Assembly (NCBI RefSeq): GCF_020532705.1
Contig: NZ_JAJAVD010000004.1
Span: forward strand, 124,001 to 188,000
Source of the DNA: Methylobacillus caricis
GTDB lineage: Bacteria > Pseudomonadota > Gammaproteobacteria > Burkholderiales > Methylophilaceae
Direction of reading: 5' to 3'
DNA: 64,000 nt
Position 1 is the first letter of the stretch. Every line of letters starts with the position of its first letter. A model generated the notes under the pieces. The model had not been told where the DNA came from, did no database searches, and was given only the letters and a program-made list of their open reading frames with translations. This document shows positions 1 to 9,462 of this stretch, piece after piece. The position numbers and the translations under genes were made by a program.

Positions 1-174
1 GCGATCAAAAAGATCATTAAAGCGGTTGAAGCCGGTGACAAAACTGCAGCACAGAGTGTATACAACGAGAACATCAGCGTGATCGATCGTATTGCAGACA
101 AGAAAATCATCCACAAGAACAAGGCTGCTCGTCACAAGAGTCGCCTGAGCGCTTCGATCAAGGCACTTGCCTAA
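1..174 (+). CDS. rpsT: 30S ribosomal protein S20, C-terminal part
   Basis: Only the last 57 codons lie in the window; the gene enters from the left edge. The frame reads through a basic, alanine- and lysine-rich tail containing [16 protein letters not shown] and ends at TAA, which is the usual C-terminus of bacterial S20. S20 binds 16S rRNA in the small subunit body and is a primary assembly protein. A strong hairpin terminator follows 20 bases after the stop, so the gene looks monocistronic at its 3' end. The product is clear; the start cannot be seen. Confidence 0.95.
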   Translation, partial: AIKKIIKAVEAGDKTAAQSVYNENISVIDRIADKKIIHKNKAARHKSRLSASIKALA

Positions 175-194
175 TTAATCGACAGCATCTTGTT

Positions 195-227
195 AAAAAG
201 CCGGGCATCAAGTCCGGCTTTTTTATT
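195..227 (+). terminator. Rho-independent terminator of rpsT
   Basis: AAGCCGG and CCGGCTT pair around a loop of nine bases and are followed by a run of six T. A run of A on the left side means it could also stop leftward transcription coming from purK. Confidence 0.85.
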
Positions 228-313
228 GTCTGAAGTAACATAAACCTCGCGTCAGCAGATCTAGGTCTACCCGGACAGCCATCTCTACCCGGGTGATTAT
301 CTATAGAACCAAA

Positions 314-1456
314 CTAATTACCGACGCCCAGCATATCCCGCGCGCGCATGGCCGTTTCCAGCACAGCCTCAGGAGAACCGCCAATCACTGTGAAATGTCC
401 CATCTTGCGCCCTGCACGTGCCTCATGCTTGCCATATAAATGCATCTTGAGCGCAGGCTCAGCAAGCGTCTCCGCCCAGGCAGGCTCGCCATCTTTCCAG
501 ATATCGCCAAGGATATTCACCATCACTGCTGAACTATGCAAGCGAGGCTCGCCCAAGGGCAGGCCAGCCAGCACACGCACCTGCTGCTCAAACTGGTTGG
601 TGACACAGGCATCTATAGTGTAATGCCCCGAGTTATGCGGGCGTGGCGCCATCTCGTTCACAAGCAGCCTGCCCTCACTGACAAAAAACTCAACTCCCAG
701 CACACCGATATAATCAAGCTTACGTGCCACTTCGATCGCCAATTGCTGTGCTTGTTGCCGTATGGCCTCGTCACCACGCGCAGGTACAATGCTTACATCC
801 AGCATGCCATTGAGGTGGCTATTTTCCGCCACGGGAAAAGCTTCCACGTTGCCATCCGCATCACGCGCGAGCACTAGTGAAACCTCGTAATCCAGCTTGA
901 GCATGCGCTCCAGTACGCATGTTTCACCACGGAACTGCTCAAATGCGGCCCGCGCTTCATCCTGGCTGGCCACTCTCGCCTGCCCCTTGCCGTCATATCC
1001 AAAACGTGCCACCTTAAGTATGGCTGGGTACAGGCCACTATCCAGCCCAGGCACATCATCCACTTGGCGAATCACGGCATAGGGCGCCACCGGCAAACCC
1101 GCATCACGGAAAAAATTCTTTTCTGCCACACGATTCTGGGCGATCGCCACCGAAGCAGCAGCTGGCCGCACAGTACAATATTGCGCAAGAAATTCCAGGG
1201 TTGCTGCTGGCACATTCTCAAACTCGGTAGTAATTGCCACGCAATGTTCAGCCAACCGTGCAAGGGCTGCCTCATCATCATAAGCCGCACAGATATGCAG
1301 GTCCGCGATCTTGCCTGCCGGACTGTTTTCATCCGGATCAAGCACTGCCACGCGATAACCCATTTCATGGGCCGCAATCACAAAAAAACGGCCTAATTGC
1401 CCGCCGCCCAGCATCCCCAGCATAGCCGGAGGGAGAATGGTAATTGCACTACTCAC
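314..1456 (-). CDS. purK: N5-carboxyaminoimidazole ribonucleotide synthase
   Basis: PurK uses ATP and bicarbonate to carboxylate AIR to N5-CAIR in purine synthesis. The 380-residue protein has the N-terminal GMLGGGQLGRF loop, an ATP-grasp core (LKVARFGYDGKGQ, then EVSLVLARDADG) and the NEMAPRPHNSGHYTIDA motif typical of the family. The length is normal. It lies 37 bases downstream of purE on the same strand, so the two steps AIR to N5-CAIR to CAIR are probably one transcript. An ATG at codon 12 or 15 is possible but would cut into the Rossmann-like start, so the first ATG is preferred. Confidence 0.95.
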   Translation of the reverse strand: MSSAITILPPAMLGMLGGGQLGRFFVIAAHEMGYRVAVLDPDENSPAGKIADLHICAAYDDEAALARLAEHCVAITTEFENVPAATLEFLAQYCTVRPAAASVAIAQNRVAEKNFFRDAGLPVAPYAVIRQVDDVPGLDSGLYPAILKVARFGYDGKGQARVASQDEARAAFEQFRGETCVLERMLKLDYEVSLVLARDADGNVEAFPVAENSHLNGMLDVSIVPARGDEAIRQQAQQLAIEVARKLDYIGVLGVEFFVSEGRLLVNEMAPRPHNSGHYTIDACVTNQFEQQVRVLAGLPLGEPRLHSSAVMVNILGDIWKDGEPAWAETLAEPALKMHLYGKHEARAGRKMGHFTVIGGSPEAVLETAMRARDMLGVGN

Positions 1457-1493
1457 AAAAAATTCCTCAAACTAGATATTCAGCAAAATAATT

Positions 1494-1988
1494 TCAAGGC
1501 TGGTCAGGCAATTCCATTACCAGCACCCGAGCAGTTTGCGCCTCGCGGAATGCAGCCAGCTTTTGCGCCAGGACGGTATCCGTGGTTGCCAGGATGGAAG
1601 CTGCAAACAAGCCGGCATTCGCTGCCCCTGCCTCACCAATGGCAAAGGTGGCCACTGGGATACCCTTGGGCATTTGCACAATGGACAGCAAGGAATCCTG
1701 TCCCTGCAAATGCCTTGAAGGCACAGGCACTCCAAGCACCGGTACTGTCGTCTTGGCTGCGACCATGCCTGGCAAGTGGGCAGCACCTCCTGCCCCCGCA
1801 ATAATGACACGCAAACCATTTCCGGCTGCCTGCTCGGCAAATTCAAACATCAGGTCAGGCGTGCGATGTGCTGAAACAACGCGCGCCTCATATGCAATAC
1901 CAAGATCAGACAACATTTGTGCTGCTGCACGCATCACGGGCCAGTCACTATCCGAGCCCATGATGATGGCTACCAATGGTTTGGACAT
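1494..1988 (-). CDS. purE: N5-carboxyaminoimidazole ribonucleotide mutase
   Basis: Class I PurE moves the carboxyl group of N5-CAIR to give CAIR. Visible landmarks are the phosphate-binding [12 protein letters not shown] near the N-terminus, the catalytic SAHRTPD motif around residues 40-46, and the glycine-rich [24 protein letters not shown] segment. At 164 residues it matches the short bacterial enzyme. It sits 10 bases after proB and ahead of purK; purE-purK adjacency is the common arrangement, while the link to proB looks like simple operon packing. Confidence 0.97.
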   Translation of the reverse strand: MSKPLVAIIMGSDSDWPVMRAAAQMLSDLGIAYEARVVSAHRTPDLMFEFAEQAAGNGLRVIIAGAGGAAHLPGMVAAKTTVPVLGVPVPSRHLQGQDSLLSIVQMPKGIPVATFAIGEAGAANAGLFAASILATTDTVLAQKLAAFREAQTARVLVMELPDQP

Positions 1989-1998
1989 CTATTTCCCC

Positions 1999-3137
1999 TT
2001 AAACCAGAATCAGGTTATCGCGATGAATCAATTCCGGCTCATCGACATAACCCAGTATGTCTTCAATTTCACTACTTGGCTTGCGCAAGATGCGTGCAGT
2101 TTCAACTGCGCTGTAGTTGATCAATCCACGTGCAATCTCATGCCCTTCCGGATTGACACAGGCAACCACCTCTCCACGCTCAAAAGTCCCCTCGACCGCG
2201 GTCACACCAATTGGCAACAGGCTTTTCCCACCCTGTTGCAGCGCCTTTGCAGCCCCGGCATCCAACATAACCTTGCCAGCCAGACGCAGATGATCTGCCA
2301 GCCATTGCTTGCGCGCCAGGATCTTGATCTGTCCAGCCTGCAAATGCGTACCAACCACTTCACCGGCGGCCAGACGTACCAGCACATCCGGCTCACGTCC
2401 AGAAGCAATAATCGTATGAGCACCGCTACGTGCCGCGCGCTTGGCGGCCAATATCTTGGTCAGCATGCCGCCGCTGCCGATCAATGTACCAGCCCCCCCT
2501 GCCATTTTCTCCAATTCGGGATTGCCGGCCGTTTCATATTGGATAAATCTAGCGTCCGCATGCTTGCGCGGATCGGCAGAATACAGGCCTGACTGGTCCG
2601 TCAATATCACCAGTGCGTCGGCCTCTATCAGGTTGGCAACCAAGGAACCCAGAGTGTCATTGTCACCAAAACGGATTTCATCTGTCACCACGGTATCGTT
2701 TTCATTGATTACCGGGATCACGCCTAAATCAAGCAAGCTACGCAGAGTCTTGCGTGCATTGAGATAGCGTTTGCGGTCAGCCAGGTCAGCATGCGTGAGC
2801 AGTATCTGGGCAGTATGCAGGCCGTGCTTGCTGAAGCAGGTTTCATACATCTGCACCAGACCCATCTGCCCCACAGCCGCAGCGGCCTGGAGTTCATTAA
2901 TGGCCACAGGACGCTTTTTCCAGCCCAGGCGCTGCATTCCTTCGGCAACAGCGCCGCTGGATACAAGCACCACCTGCTTGCCACCTTTCACCAGCTGGGC
3001 AATCTGCTCGGCCCAGGCAACGATAGCCTGCCCATCAAGACCGGCACCATTATTAGTCACCAGGCTGGAACCCACCTTTATTACCAGGCACTTAGCATTC
3101 AACAGCAAAGACGTCATGCTCACACTCGACTCTATCA

Positions 3138-3138
<1 letters not shown>
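1999..3138 (-). CDS. proB: Glutamate 5-kinase
   Basis: ProB phosphorylates glutamate to gamma-glutamyl phosphate, the first step of proline synthesis. The N-terminal amino-acid-kinase domain begins with [13 protein letters not shown] and contains [28 protein letters not shown] and [19 protein letters not shown]-terminal PUA domain of about 80 residues follows (roughly residues 285-365), as in E. coli ProB. The start given is a GTG whose G is the last base of the obgE stop codon. An ATG at 3117 (protein beginning MTSLLL) fits the family N-terminus better and is a real alternative. Downstream of obgE, as in many betaproteobacteria. Confidence 0.95.
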
Positions 3139-4193
<1,055 letters not shown>

Positions 4194-4239
4194 TTAATTG
4201 TCGAAAAAATCTGCATTTTCAGCATAATACCGCCTGAAA

Positions 4240-4276
4240 CAAAAAAGCCCTATCGGATCGATAGGGCTTTTCCTGA
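4240..4276 (-). terminator. Hairpin terminator after rpmA
   Basis: AAAAGCCCTAT pairs with ATAGGGCTTTT around CGGATCG, with A and T runs on both sides, so it can act in both directions. On the leftward strand it ends rplU-rpmA just before obgE. Confidence 0.85.
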
Positions 4277-4288
4277 ATCGCTTAAAGC

Positions 4289-4546
4289 TTAGGCCGGAAT
4301 GATGCTGACCAGCTTGCGACGCAGTGCGCCTTTTACAGAAAAGGCCACTTTTCCGTCAACCTTGGCAAACAAGGTATGATCCTTGCCGATACCAACATTT
4401 TCGCCCGGGTGCATACGTGTACCACGCTGACGAACAATGATGCTGCCAGCAGAAACAAACTGCTCGCCGAAAGCCTTAACACCAAGTCGTTGCGCCTGTG
4501 AGTCGCGACCGTTACGTGAACTACCGCCTGCTTTTTTGTGTGCCAT
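4289..4546 (-). CDS. rpmA: 50S ribosomal protein L27
   Basis: L27 reaches the peptidyl-transferase centre of the large subunit. The protein begins [20 protein letters not shown], the classic N-terminus of proteobacterial L27 that needs no processing beyond the methionine. It has the usual 85 residues, including [23 protein letters not shown]. It follows rplU by 12 bases, the near-universal rplU-rpmA pair. Confidence 0.98.
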   Translation of the reverse strand: MAHKKAGGSSRNGRDSQAQRLGVKAFGEQFVSAGSIIVRQRGTRMHPGENVGIGKDHTLFAKVDGKVAFSVKGALRRKLVSIIPA

Positions 4547-4558
4547 TTATATTACCCC

Positions 4559-4873
4559 TTACTTAGCAGCAATCTTTTCGATCTGGATTTCAGTAAAACT
4601 CTGGCGATGGCCTTGAGTCTTACGATAATGCTTACGACGGCGCATCTTGAAGATCAACACCTTGTCGCCACGGCCATGAGCCACAACCTTGGCCTGTACG
4701 CTTGCACCTTTAACCAGAGGAGAACCGATAGTCGTGCTTTCGCCATCGGAAACCAACAATACCTTGTCGAGAGTGATTTCACTGCCGACATCACCAACCA
4801 ACTTCTCTACCTTAAGCTTATCACCAGCGGCTACGCGATATTGTTTGCCACCAGTTTTGATAACTGCATACAT
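4559..4873 (-). CDS. rplU: 50S ribosomal protein L21
   Basis: L21 binds 23S rRNA in the large subunit. The start chosen is the ATG at 4873, giving a 104-residue protein beginning [14 protein letters not shown], the invariant family N-terminus; the frame is open eight codons further upstream but that extension is not part of the family. The C-terminal [17 protein letters not shown] stretch is the RNA-binding tail. A good promoter lies just upstream and the gene is transcribed divergently from ispB. Confidence 0.97.
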   Translation of the reverse strand: MYAVIKTGGKQYRVAAGDKLKVEKLVGDVGSEITLDKVLLVSDGESTTIGSPLVKGASVQAKVVAHGRGDKVLIFKMRRRKHYRKTQGHRQSFTEIQIEKIAAK

Positions 4874-4912
4874 GGTTATGCCTCGTTTGCTACGCATTCA
4901 AATGAATCGGGC

Positions 4913-4940
4913 ATTATACGGAAATTAACAAGGAAAGCAA
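4913..4940 (-). promoter_or_regulatory. Sigma-70 type promoter of rplU-rpmA
   Basis: On the leftward strand a TTGCTT element (4935-4940) is followed by a 16-base spacer and a perfect TATAAT (4913-4918). This would start transcription near 4906, about 33 bases before the rplU ATG. Confidence 0.6.
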
Positions 4941-5063
4941 ATGCAATATGATGCCCGATCTTCAAATAGGTAAATCAACAAGCAGGGTGCCAGCCATAAG
5001 GCTCAGGACTCAGTTTCCCCGCGCCTATGTTAGAATCTGCTGACTTATTTTAGGCAGCCCAAC

Positions 5064-6032
5064 GTGTCCTTAGCTTTTATTCAGTCCTGTATCGCAGAAG
5101 ACATGCAGAAGGTCGATGCGGTCATTAGAAAATCATTGCATTCCGATGTTGCCCTGATCAACCAGGTGGCGGATTATATAGTCAATAGTGGCGGCAAGCG
5201 GTTACGACCTGCCCTAGTGTTGCTGTCAGCTGGCACATTCGGCCATATTGAGCCACGCCACCACGAGTTGGCTGCTGTCATTGAACTGATCCACACTTCC
5301 ACGCTGCTGCATGACGACGTAGTGGACGAGTCTGCCCTGCGCCGGGGAAAAGCAACAGCCAACACTCTATTTGGCAATGCAGCCAGCGTACTGGTCGGTG
5401 ATTTTGTTTACTCCCGTACCTTCCAGATGATGGTAGCCGTCAGAAACATGCGTGTCATGGAAGTGCTATCCGAGGCTACCAACACAATTGCGGAAGGCGA
5501 AGTATTGCAACTGCTGAATGTACACGATGCCGACATCACCGACGAAGCCTATCTCAAGGTCATTCACTATAAAACTGCCAAACTTTTTGAGGCCGCTACC
5601 CGCCTAGGCGCCATTATATGCAACGCATCCGAGCAGGATGAGGCTGCCATGGCAGAATATGGCATGCGGCTAGGGACGGCATTCCAGCTTATTGACGATG
5701 TACTGGACCTCAGCGGTGACAGCTCGGAAATAGGCAAAAACCTGGGGGATGACCTTGCTGAAGGCAAGCCTACACTCCCGCTCCTGTTCGCCATGCGCAA
5801 TGGAAATGAAGTCCAGCGACGAACCATCCGCTCTGCAATTGAAGAAGGTGGATTAACAGAATTGCCAGCAGTGATTGATGCCGTCAAAGCGACGGGGGCA
5901 CTGGACCATGTGCGCCAAATTGCGAAAACAGAGGCGGAAGCCGGCTGCGCAGCCATTGCCCACCTGCCAGATTCACCTTTCCGGCAAGCCTTGGTGCAGC
6001 TTGCCGAATTTGCGGTTAGCCGCAGTTTCTGA
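5064..6032 (+). CDS. ispB: Octaprenyl-type polyprenyl diphosphate synthase
   Basis: A trans-prenyltransferase that extends farnesyl diphosphate with isopentenyl units to make the ubiquinone side chain. The first aspartate-rich motif is HDDVVDESALRRGK (83-96), the second LIDDVLDLSGDSSEIGKNLGDDLAEGKPTLP (from 209). NSGGKRLRP (41-49) binds diphosphate. At 322 residues it has the normal IspB length. The start is GTG; an ATG at codon 14 would remove a conserved helix. It stands divergent to rplU-rpmA, a common arrangement in proteobacteria. Chain length cannot be read from sequence alone. Confidence 0.93.
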   Translation: MSLAFIQSCIAEDMQKVDAVIRKSLHSDVALINQVADYIVNSGGKRLRPALVLLSAGTFGHIEPRHHELAAVIELIHTSTLLHDDVVDESALRRGKATANTLFGNAASVLVGDFVYSRTFQMMVAVRNMRVMEVLSEATNTIAEGEVLQLLNVHDADITDEAYLKVIHYKTAKLFEAATRLGAIICNASEQDEAAMAEYGMRLGTAFQLIDDVLDLSGDSSEIGKNLGDDLAEGKPTLPLLFAMRNGNEVQRRTIRSAIEEGGLTELPAVIDAVKATGALDHVRQIAKTEAEAGCAAIAHLPDSPFRQALVQLAEFAVSRSF

Positions 6033-6066
6033 CGCAAGCTGCTTTTTGGTCAAGATAATTGAATCA

Positions 6067-6387
6067 TTAGTTAAGTGTAATCAAGTCCCCGCTATCAGCA
6101 CGGTAATAGCTCAAATGGGCGCACTCGCTAGTTGCTGGCGTCAAGGCTCCATCAAATAAAGACTCACCATCCACGTCCACCATGGCATAGCCATTGTGAT
6201 AAAGCGTTACCTCCGCATGCTGCAAACCATGTCTCATGGCAAAGCTCATGTAAGTCTCATCCTCGGACTCCTCATAGACTTCCCAGTTTGCCCGGCCTGT
6301 CAATTGCTCCAACCAACCCGACAAATCCACTTCCACACGGCAAACAACAGGAGCATCCCATGCTGCTTGAGTTCCAGTCTCTATCAT
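6067..6387 (-). CDS. Hypothetical protein, 106 residues
   Basis: I do not recognise this protein. It is acidic, soluble-looking and has no signal peptide or membrane segment. It contains WEVYEESEDETYMSFAMRH and a tyrosine-rich VTLYHNGYAMVDVDGESLFDG segment, and the composition looks like real coding sequence. It is transcribed convergently with ispB and divergently from pilD, so its neighbours give no functional hint. No other reading frame of this stretch gives a better candidate. Confidence 0.65.
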   Translation of the reverse strand: MIETGTQAAWDAPVVCRVEVDLSGWLEQLTGRANWEVYEESEDETYMSFAMRHGLQHAEVTLYHNGYAMVDVDGESLFDGALTPATSECAHLSYYRADSGDLITLN

Positions 6388-6534
6388 TTGCGTTTCCTTT
6401 CAGGTTAGTTATCACTCAACGCTTAGTTGGCGGCGGTTTTCCTTATTTCAAGGTTATATGGCAACTTTCACCGATGCGGTTGCCATACTTATATAACGGT
6501 GGGATGATGCGAAAAGTTTACTAATGACATCCTT

Positions 6535-7407
6535 ATGCCTGATTTTATTTTTGAATTCCTCACTCTACTGCGTGACAATCCACCTTTTTTTATCGGCTTT
6601 TCGGTATTACTGGGACTAATGATTGGCAGTTTCCTCAATGTCGTCATCCATCGCCTGCCGCGCATGATGGAAATGGAGTGGCAGCGCAATTATGCGGAAC
6701 TGCAAGGCACAACCGCAGAAAGCCAGGCAGCTTACAATCTGGTCAAGCCGCGCTCAGCATGCCCGCACTGCGGACACCAGATCACGGCAGTGGAAAACAT
6801 TCCCGTCATCAGTTATCTCTGCCTGCGTGGCAAATGCAGGGGCTGTAAAACACCTATCAGCCTGCGCTATCCACTGGTAGAAGCTGTCACAGGCATCCTG
6901 ATAGGCTTGGCAAGCTGGCATTTCGGATACTCGGGCATGGCCGTGGCAAGCTGGATATTGATTTGCGCCCTGATCGCACTCACATTTATCGACCTGGACA
7001 CACAACTCCTCCCTGATGACATCACCCTGCCCTTGCTATGGATAGGCCTGCTTTACAATTTCCACACTGGATTCACCGATCTGCAATCTGCTGTCGCAGG
7101 TGCTATAGCAGGCTATCTTATCCTATGGTCGGTCTACTGGCTTTTCAAGCTGGTCACTGGCAAGGAAGGCATGGGGTATGGCGATTTCAAGCTACTGGCA
7201 GCCCTGGGAGCATGGTTTGGCTGGCAACTTCTTCCGGCTGTCATTTTATTATCATCCCTTGCGGGCTCCATAATCGGCATAATCCTGATTGTCTTTGCCA
7301 AACACGGGCGCAGCAAGCCCATGCCCTTTGGTCCTTATCTGGCTTTGGGCGGGATGGCAGCACTATTCTTTGGCAAACAGTTATCGCAATTGTATTTAGG
7401 AACTTAA
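6535..7407 (+). CDS. pilD: Prepilin peptidase / N-methyltransferase
   Basis: An inner-membrane aspartic peptidase that cleaves type IV prepilins and pseudopilins and methylates the new N-terminus. The N-terminal segment carries GSFLNVVIHRLPRMM, then a zinc-binding cytosolic domain with two CxxC pairs (Cys76/79 and Cys101/104). The peptidase part follows with DLDTQLLPDDITLP (about 153-166) and GYGDFKLLAALGAWFG, which hold the two catalytic aspartates. About seven to eight membrane helices are visible. coaE starts one base after its stop, so pilD-coaE-zapD-yacG form a typical proteobacterial operon. No pilin genes are nearby. Confidence 0.95.
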   Translation: MPDFIFEFLTLLRDNPPFFIGFSVLLGLMIGSFLNVVIHRLPRMMEMEWQRNYAELQGTTAESQAAYNLVKPRSACPHCGHQITAVENIPVISYLCLRGKCRGCKTPISLRYPLVEAVTGILIGLASWHFGYSGMAVASWILICALIALTFIDLDTQLLPDDITLPLLWIGLLYNFHTGFTDLQSAVAGAIAGYLILWSVYWLFKLVTGKEGMGYGDFKLLAALGAWFGWQLLPAVILLSSLAGSIIGIILIVFAKHGRSKPMPFGPYLALGGMAALFFGKQLSQLYLGT

Positions 7408-7408
7408 C

Positions 7409-8017
7409 ATGTACGTTGTTGGACTCACCGGTGGCATTGGCGCTGGAAAAAGTGAAGCTGCAAAAATATTTGCCAACATTGGCGTACCGGTAGTAGACGT
7501 GGACGTCATTTCACGCAAGCTCACTGCCGCCGGTCAACCCCTGGTTGCAAAGATTGCTGAAGCCTTTGGCCAGGAATATGTCACCTCTGATGGCGCAATG
7601 GATAGAGGCAAGATTCGTGATCGTATCTTCTCGAATGACGCAGACCGCAGGCTACTGGAATCCATCCTTCACCCAGCCATACACACCGAGGCCCTGCGAG
7701 AGCTGGACAGCTACAATCATGCACCATATCAGATCCTGGCCATTCCGCTGTTTTTCGAATCCAACCGCTATGAAGGCATTGTAAATCGCACACTGCTCAT
7801 AGATTGCGATGAAGACAAGCAGATCAGCCGTGTTGCCAATCGAAACGGCTTTTCCGAGAAAATGGTGCGCTCCATCATTGCAGCCCAGGCATCCAGAAGC
7901 TTTAGACGCGCACTGGCAAATGACATTATCGACAATAACGGCACCTTGGATGAACTAGAGGCAAAAATTCTGCAGATACATGAAAAATTCATTCAGGCTT
8001 GCATAGTTAGCGAATAA
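7409..8017 (+). CDS. coaE: Dephospho-CoA kinase
   Basis: CoaE phosphorylates the 3'-hydroxyl of dephospho-CoA, the last step of coenzyme A synthesis. The P-loop GGIGAGKS is at residues 8-15, followed by DVDVISRKL and the lid region with RIFSNDADRRLLESILHP, all hallmarks of the family. The later IPLFFESNRYEG and DCDEDKQISRVANRNG stretches also match. Length 202 is normal. Translationally close to pilD (one-base gap) and upstream of zapD. Confidence 0.96.
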   Translation: MYVVGLTGGIGAGKSEAAKIFANIGVPVVDVDVISRKLTAAGQPLVAKIAEAFGQEYVTSDGAMDRGKIRDRIFSNDADRRLLESILHPAIHTEALRELDSYNHAPYQILAIPLFFESNRYEGIVNRTLLIDCDEDKQISRVANRNGFSEKMVRSIIAAQASRSFRRALANDIIDNNGTLDELEAKILQIHEKFIQACIVSE

Positions 8018-8070
8018 ATCTCATAATCCACCACAACTTAATATCCTAGTTGCTCAGCCTCGAGAAGCCC

Positions 8071-8829
8071 GTGCCCAGCTACGACTACCCTTTTAACGAA
8101 CGTATCCGTACCCTGCTGCGCCTAGAAGACCTGTTTATCAAGGTCTTGCACAATATCGAAGGGGAACATGAGTTCCATCACCACTGTGCATTGCTCTCGA
8201 TTTTCCAGATTCTGGATGTGATTGAACGGGCCGAGCTGAAAGTTGACCTGCTGCAGGAACTGGACAGGCAAAAAATGGTGATGAACAACCTGCGCGGCAA
8301 TCCCTCGATTGAAGAGCAAGTCCTCAACGACCTGGTCACCGATATAGAGTCGGCAGCCAAACCATTGCGCAACACCCCTGGAAAACTCGGCCAAACCCTG
8401 CGCGACAATGAATGGCTGATGAGCATCAAGCAACGTTCGGTTATTCCTGGCGGCGTTTGTGAGTTCGACCTGCCTTCATATCACTACTGGCTAGGCCTGA
8501 GTGAAACCCGCAGGCAAAATGACCTGAATTTCTGGCTAAGCCCGCTCATGCCGCTATATGATGCCATACGCATCATCCTGCATATCCTACGCGGCAGTGG
8601 GGCCACCACTTCATTGACTGCAAATAATGGCGCTTACCAGCAAATGCTGGGAGGAGCCAAGCCGGCCCAGATGCTGCGTGTGGAAATCCATGACGACCTG
8701 CCATGCTTTCCAGAAGTCAGTGCCAACAAATACGCTATCAATATTCGATTCAACAGTCTGGACAATGCGCAAAGACCTCGGCCCTGCGAATCAGACATCA
8801 ACTTCTCGCTGACACTGTGCAACCTGTAA
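8071..8829 (+). CDS. zapD: Cell division protein ZapD
   Basis: ZapD (DUF1342) cross-links FtsZ filaments and supports Z-ring assembly. The sequence YPFNERIRTLLRLEDLF at the start, EFHHHCALLSIFQILDVIERAELKVDLLQEL, and the GVCEFDLPSYHYWL segment match the family. I chose the GTG at 8071 because GAGAAG sits five bases before it and the family begins at this point; an in-frame TTG at 8050 lacks a ribosome site. The position between coaE and yacG is the usual one. FtsZ itself is encoded about 41 kb away in this window. Confidence 0.92.
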   Translation: MPSYDYPFNERIRTLLRLEDLFIKVLHNIEGEHEFHHHCALLSIFQILDVIERAELKVDLLQELDRQKMVMNNLRGNPSIEEQVLNDLVTDIESAAKPLRNTPGKLGQTLRDNEWLMSIKQRSVIPGGVCEFDLPSYHYWLGLSETRRQNDLNFWLSPLMPLYDAIRIILHILRGSGATTSLTANNGAYQQMLGGAKPAQMLRVEIHDDLPCFPEVSANKYAINIRFNSLDNAQRPRPCESDINFSLTLCNL

Positions 8830-9020
8830 ATACCTCTACAAAGAAACGCCTGGTTTCCTGCCCTCAATGTGGCGAATTATCCGAATATTCCAGCAACAAT
8901 CCATACCGGCCATTCTGCTCTGAACGTTGTCGCCTCATAGACCTTGGGCAATGGGCAAGCGAAAACTACCGGATTCCGGATACTGCAAAACCAGAAGATA
9001 TTCCTGACGACACGGAATAA
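8817..9020 (+). CDS. yacG: DNA gyrase inhibitor YacG, zinc protein
   Basis: A small zinc-binding protein that, in E. coli, binds GyrB and blocks gyrase. The frame overlaps the end of zapD by 13 bases and the only suitable start is the GTG at 8817, giving 67 residues. The four zinc ligands are Cys15, Cys18, Cys34 and Cys38 in the CPQCG and CSERC motifs, followed by LIDLGQWASENYRIP, which is diagnostic. Longer versions of the frame run into zapD and have no family similarity. Last gene of the pilD group. Confidence 0.93.
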   Translation: MQPVNTSTKKRLVSCPQCGELSEYSSNNPYRPFCSERCRLIDLGQWASENYRIPDTAKPEDIPDDTE

Positions 9021-9042
9021 TCCATTATCAGGCGGCTTCCTA

Positions 9043-9462
9043 TTAAGGATTCGCAGTAAACCCCAGTTGGTAAAAACGCTTACCGCTGGCAGTATCAAGC
9101 TCCAGGTTCATCAACCAGTCACTTTGCCCGCTCATGCATACCGGCAATGTCACTTTGGCCAGCCAGTCACCATCCTGCTGGCGTACGAACCTGTATTGAT
9201 TCAAACCCATCTGCATATCGCGCATATCGAATTTTGCTAGCACTGCCTGAGCCTCACCTACCTTGATACGTAACTCGAACGGCTGCATGACTCTGGGCGC
9301 CTGATCAGCCTGCACAAATATCCCCGCATTGCCGCAGCCTCGAACAATATCAGCACATGCTAGCTCTTCGAATGCCGGTATAGCAGGTTTAAGCAACCAC
9401 CAACCGCCGATGGCAATCAATGTCAGCAATAAAACCATCCCTGCATGTCGCAAGCGCATCAT
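9043..9462 (-). CDS. Hypothetical membrane-anchored protein
   Basis: A 139-residue protein I cannot assign to a family. One hydrophobic helix near the N-terminus (MVLLLTLIAIGGWWLL) is followed by a periplasmic-looking domain with a CADIVRGCG pair of cysteines and a single later cysteine in LPVCMSGQSDW. The ATG at 9462 overlaps the stop of the MutT-ThiE gene as ATGA, which argues for translational coupling and against the longer GTG start at 9471. The domain layout (anchor plus beta-rich domain with cysteines) would suit a periplasmic metal or redox role, but this is only a guess. Confidence 0.75.
   Translation of the reverse strand: MMRLRHAGMVLLLTLIAIGGWWLLKPAIPAFEELACADIVRGCGNAGIFVQADQAPRVMQPFELRIKVGEAQAVLAKFDMRDMQMGLNQYRFVRQQDGDWLAKVTLPVCMSGQSDWLMNLELDTASGKRFYQLGFTANP

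Noticed and set aside
254-296. ACCCGG/CCGGGT pair downstream of purK
   Set aside because: Long unpaired loop and no T run; weak as a terminator.
1582-2592. 336-codon + strand frame over purE and proB
   Set aside because: Spans two well-identified genes on the other strand and contains no conserved motif.
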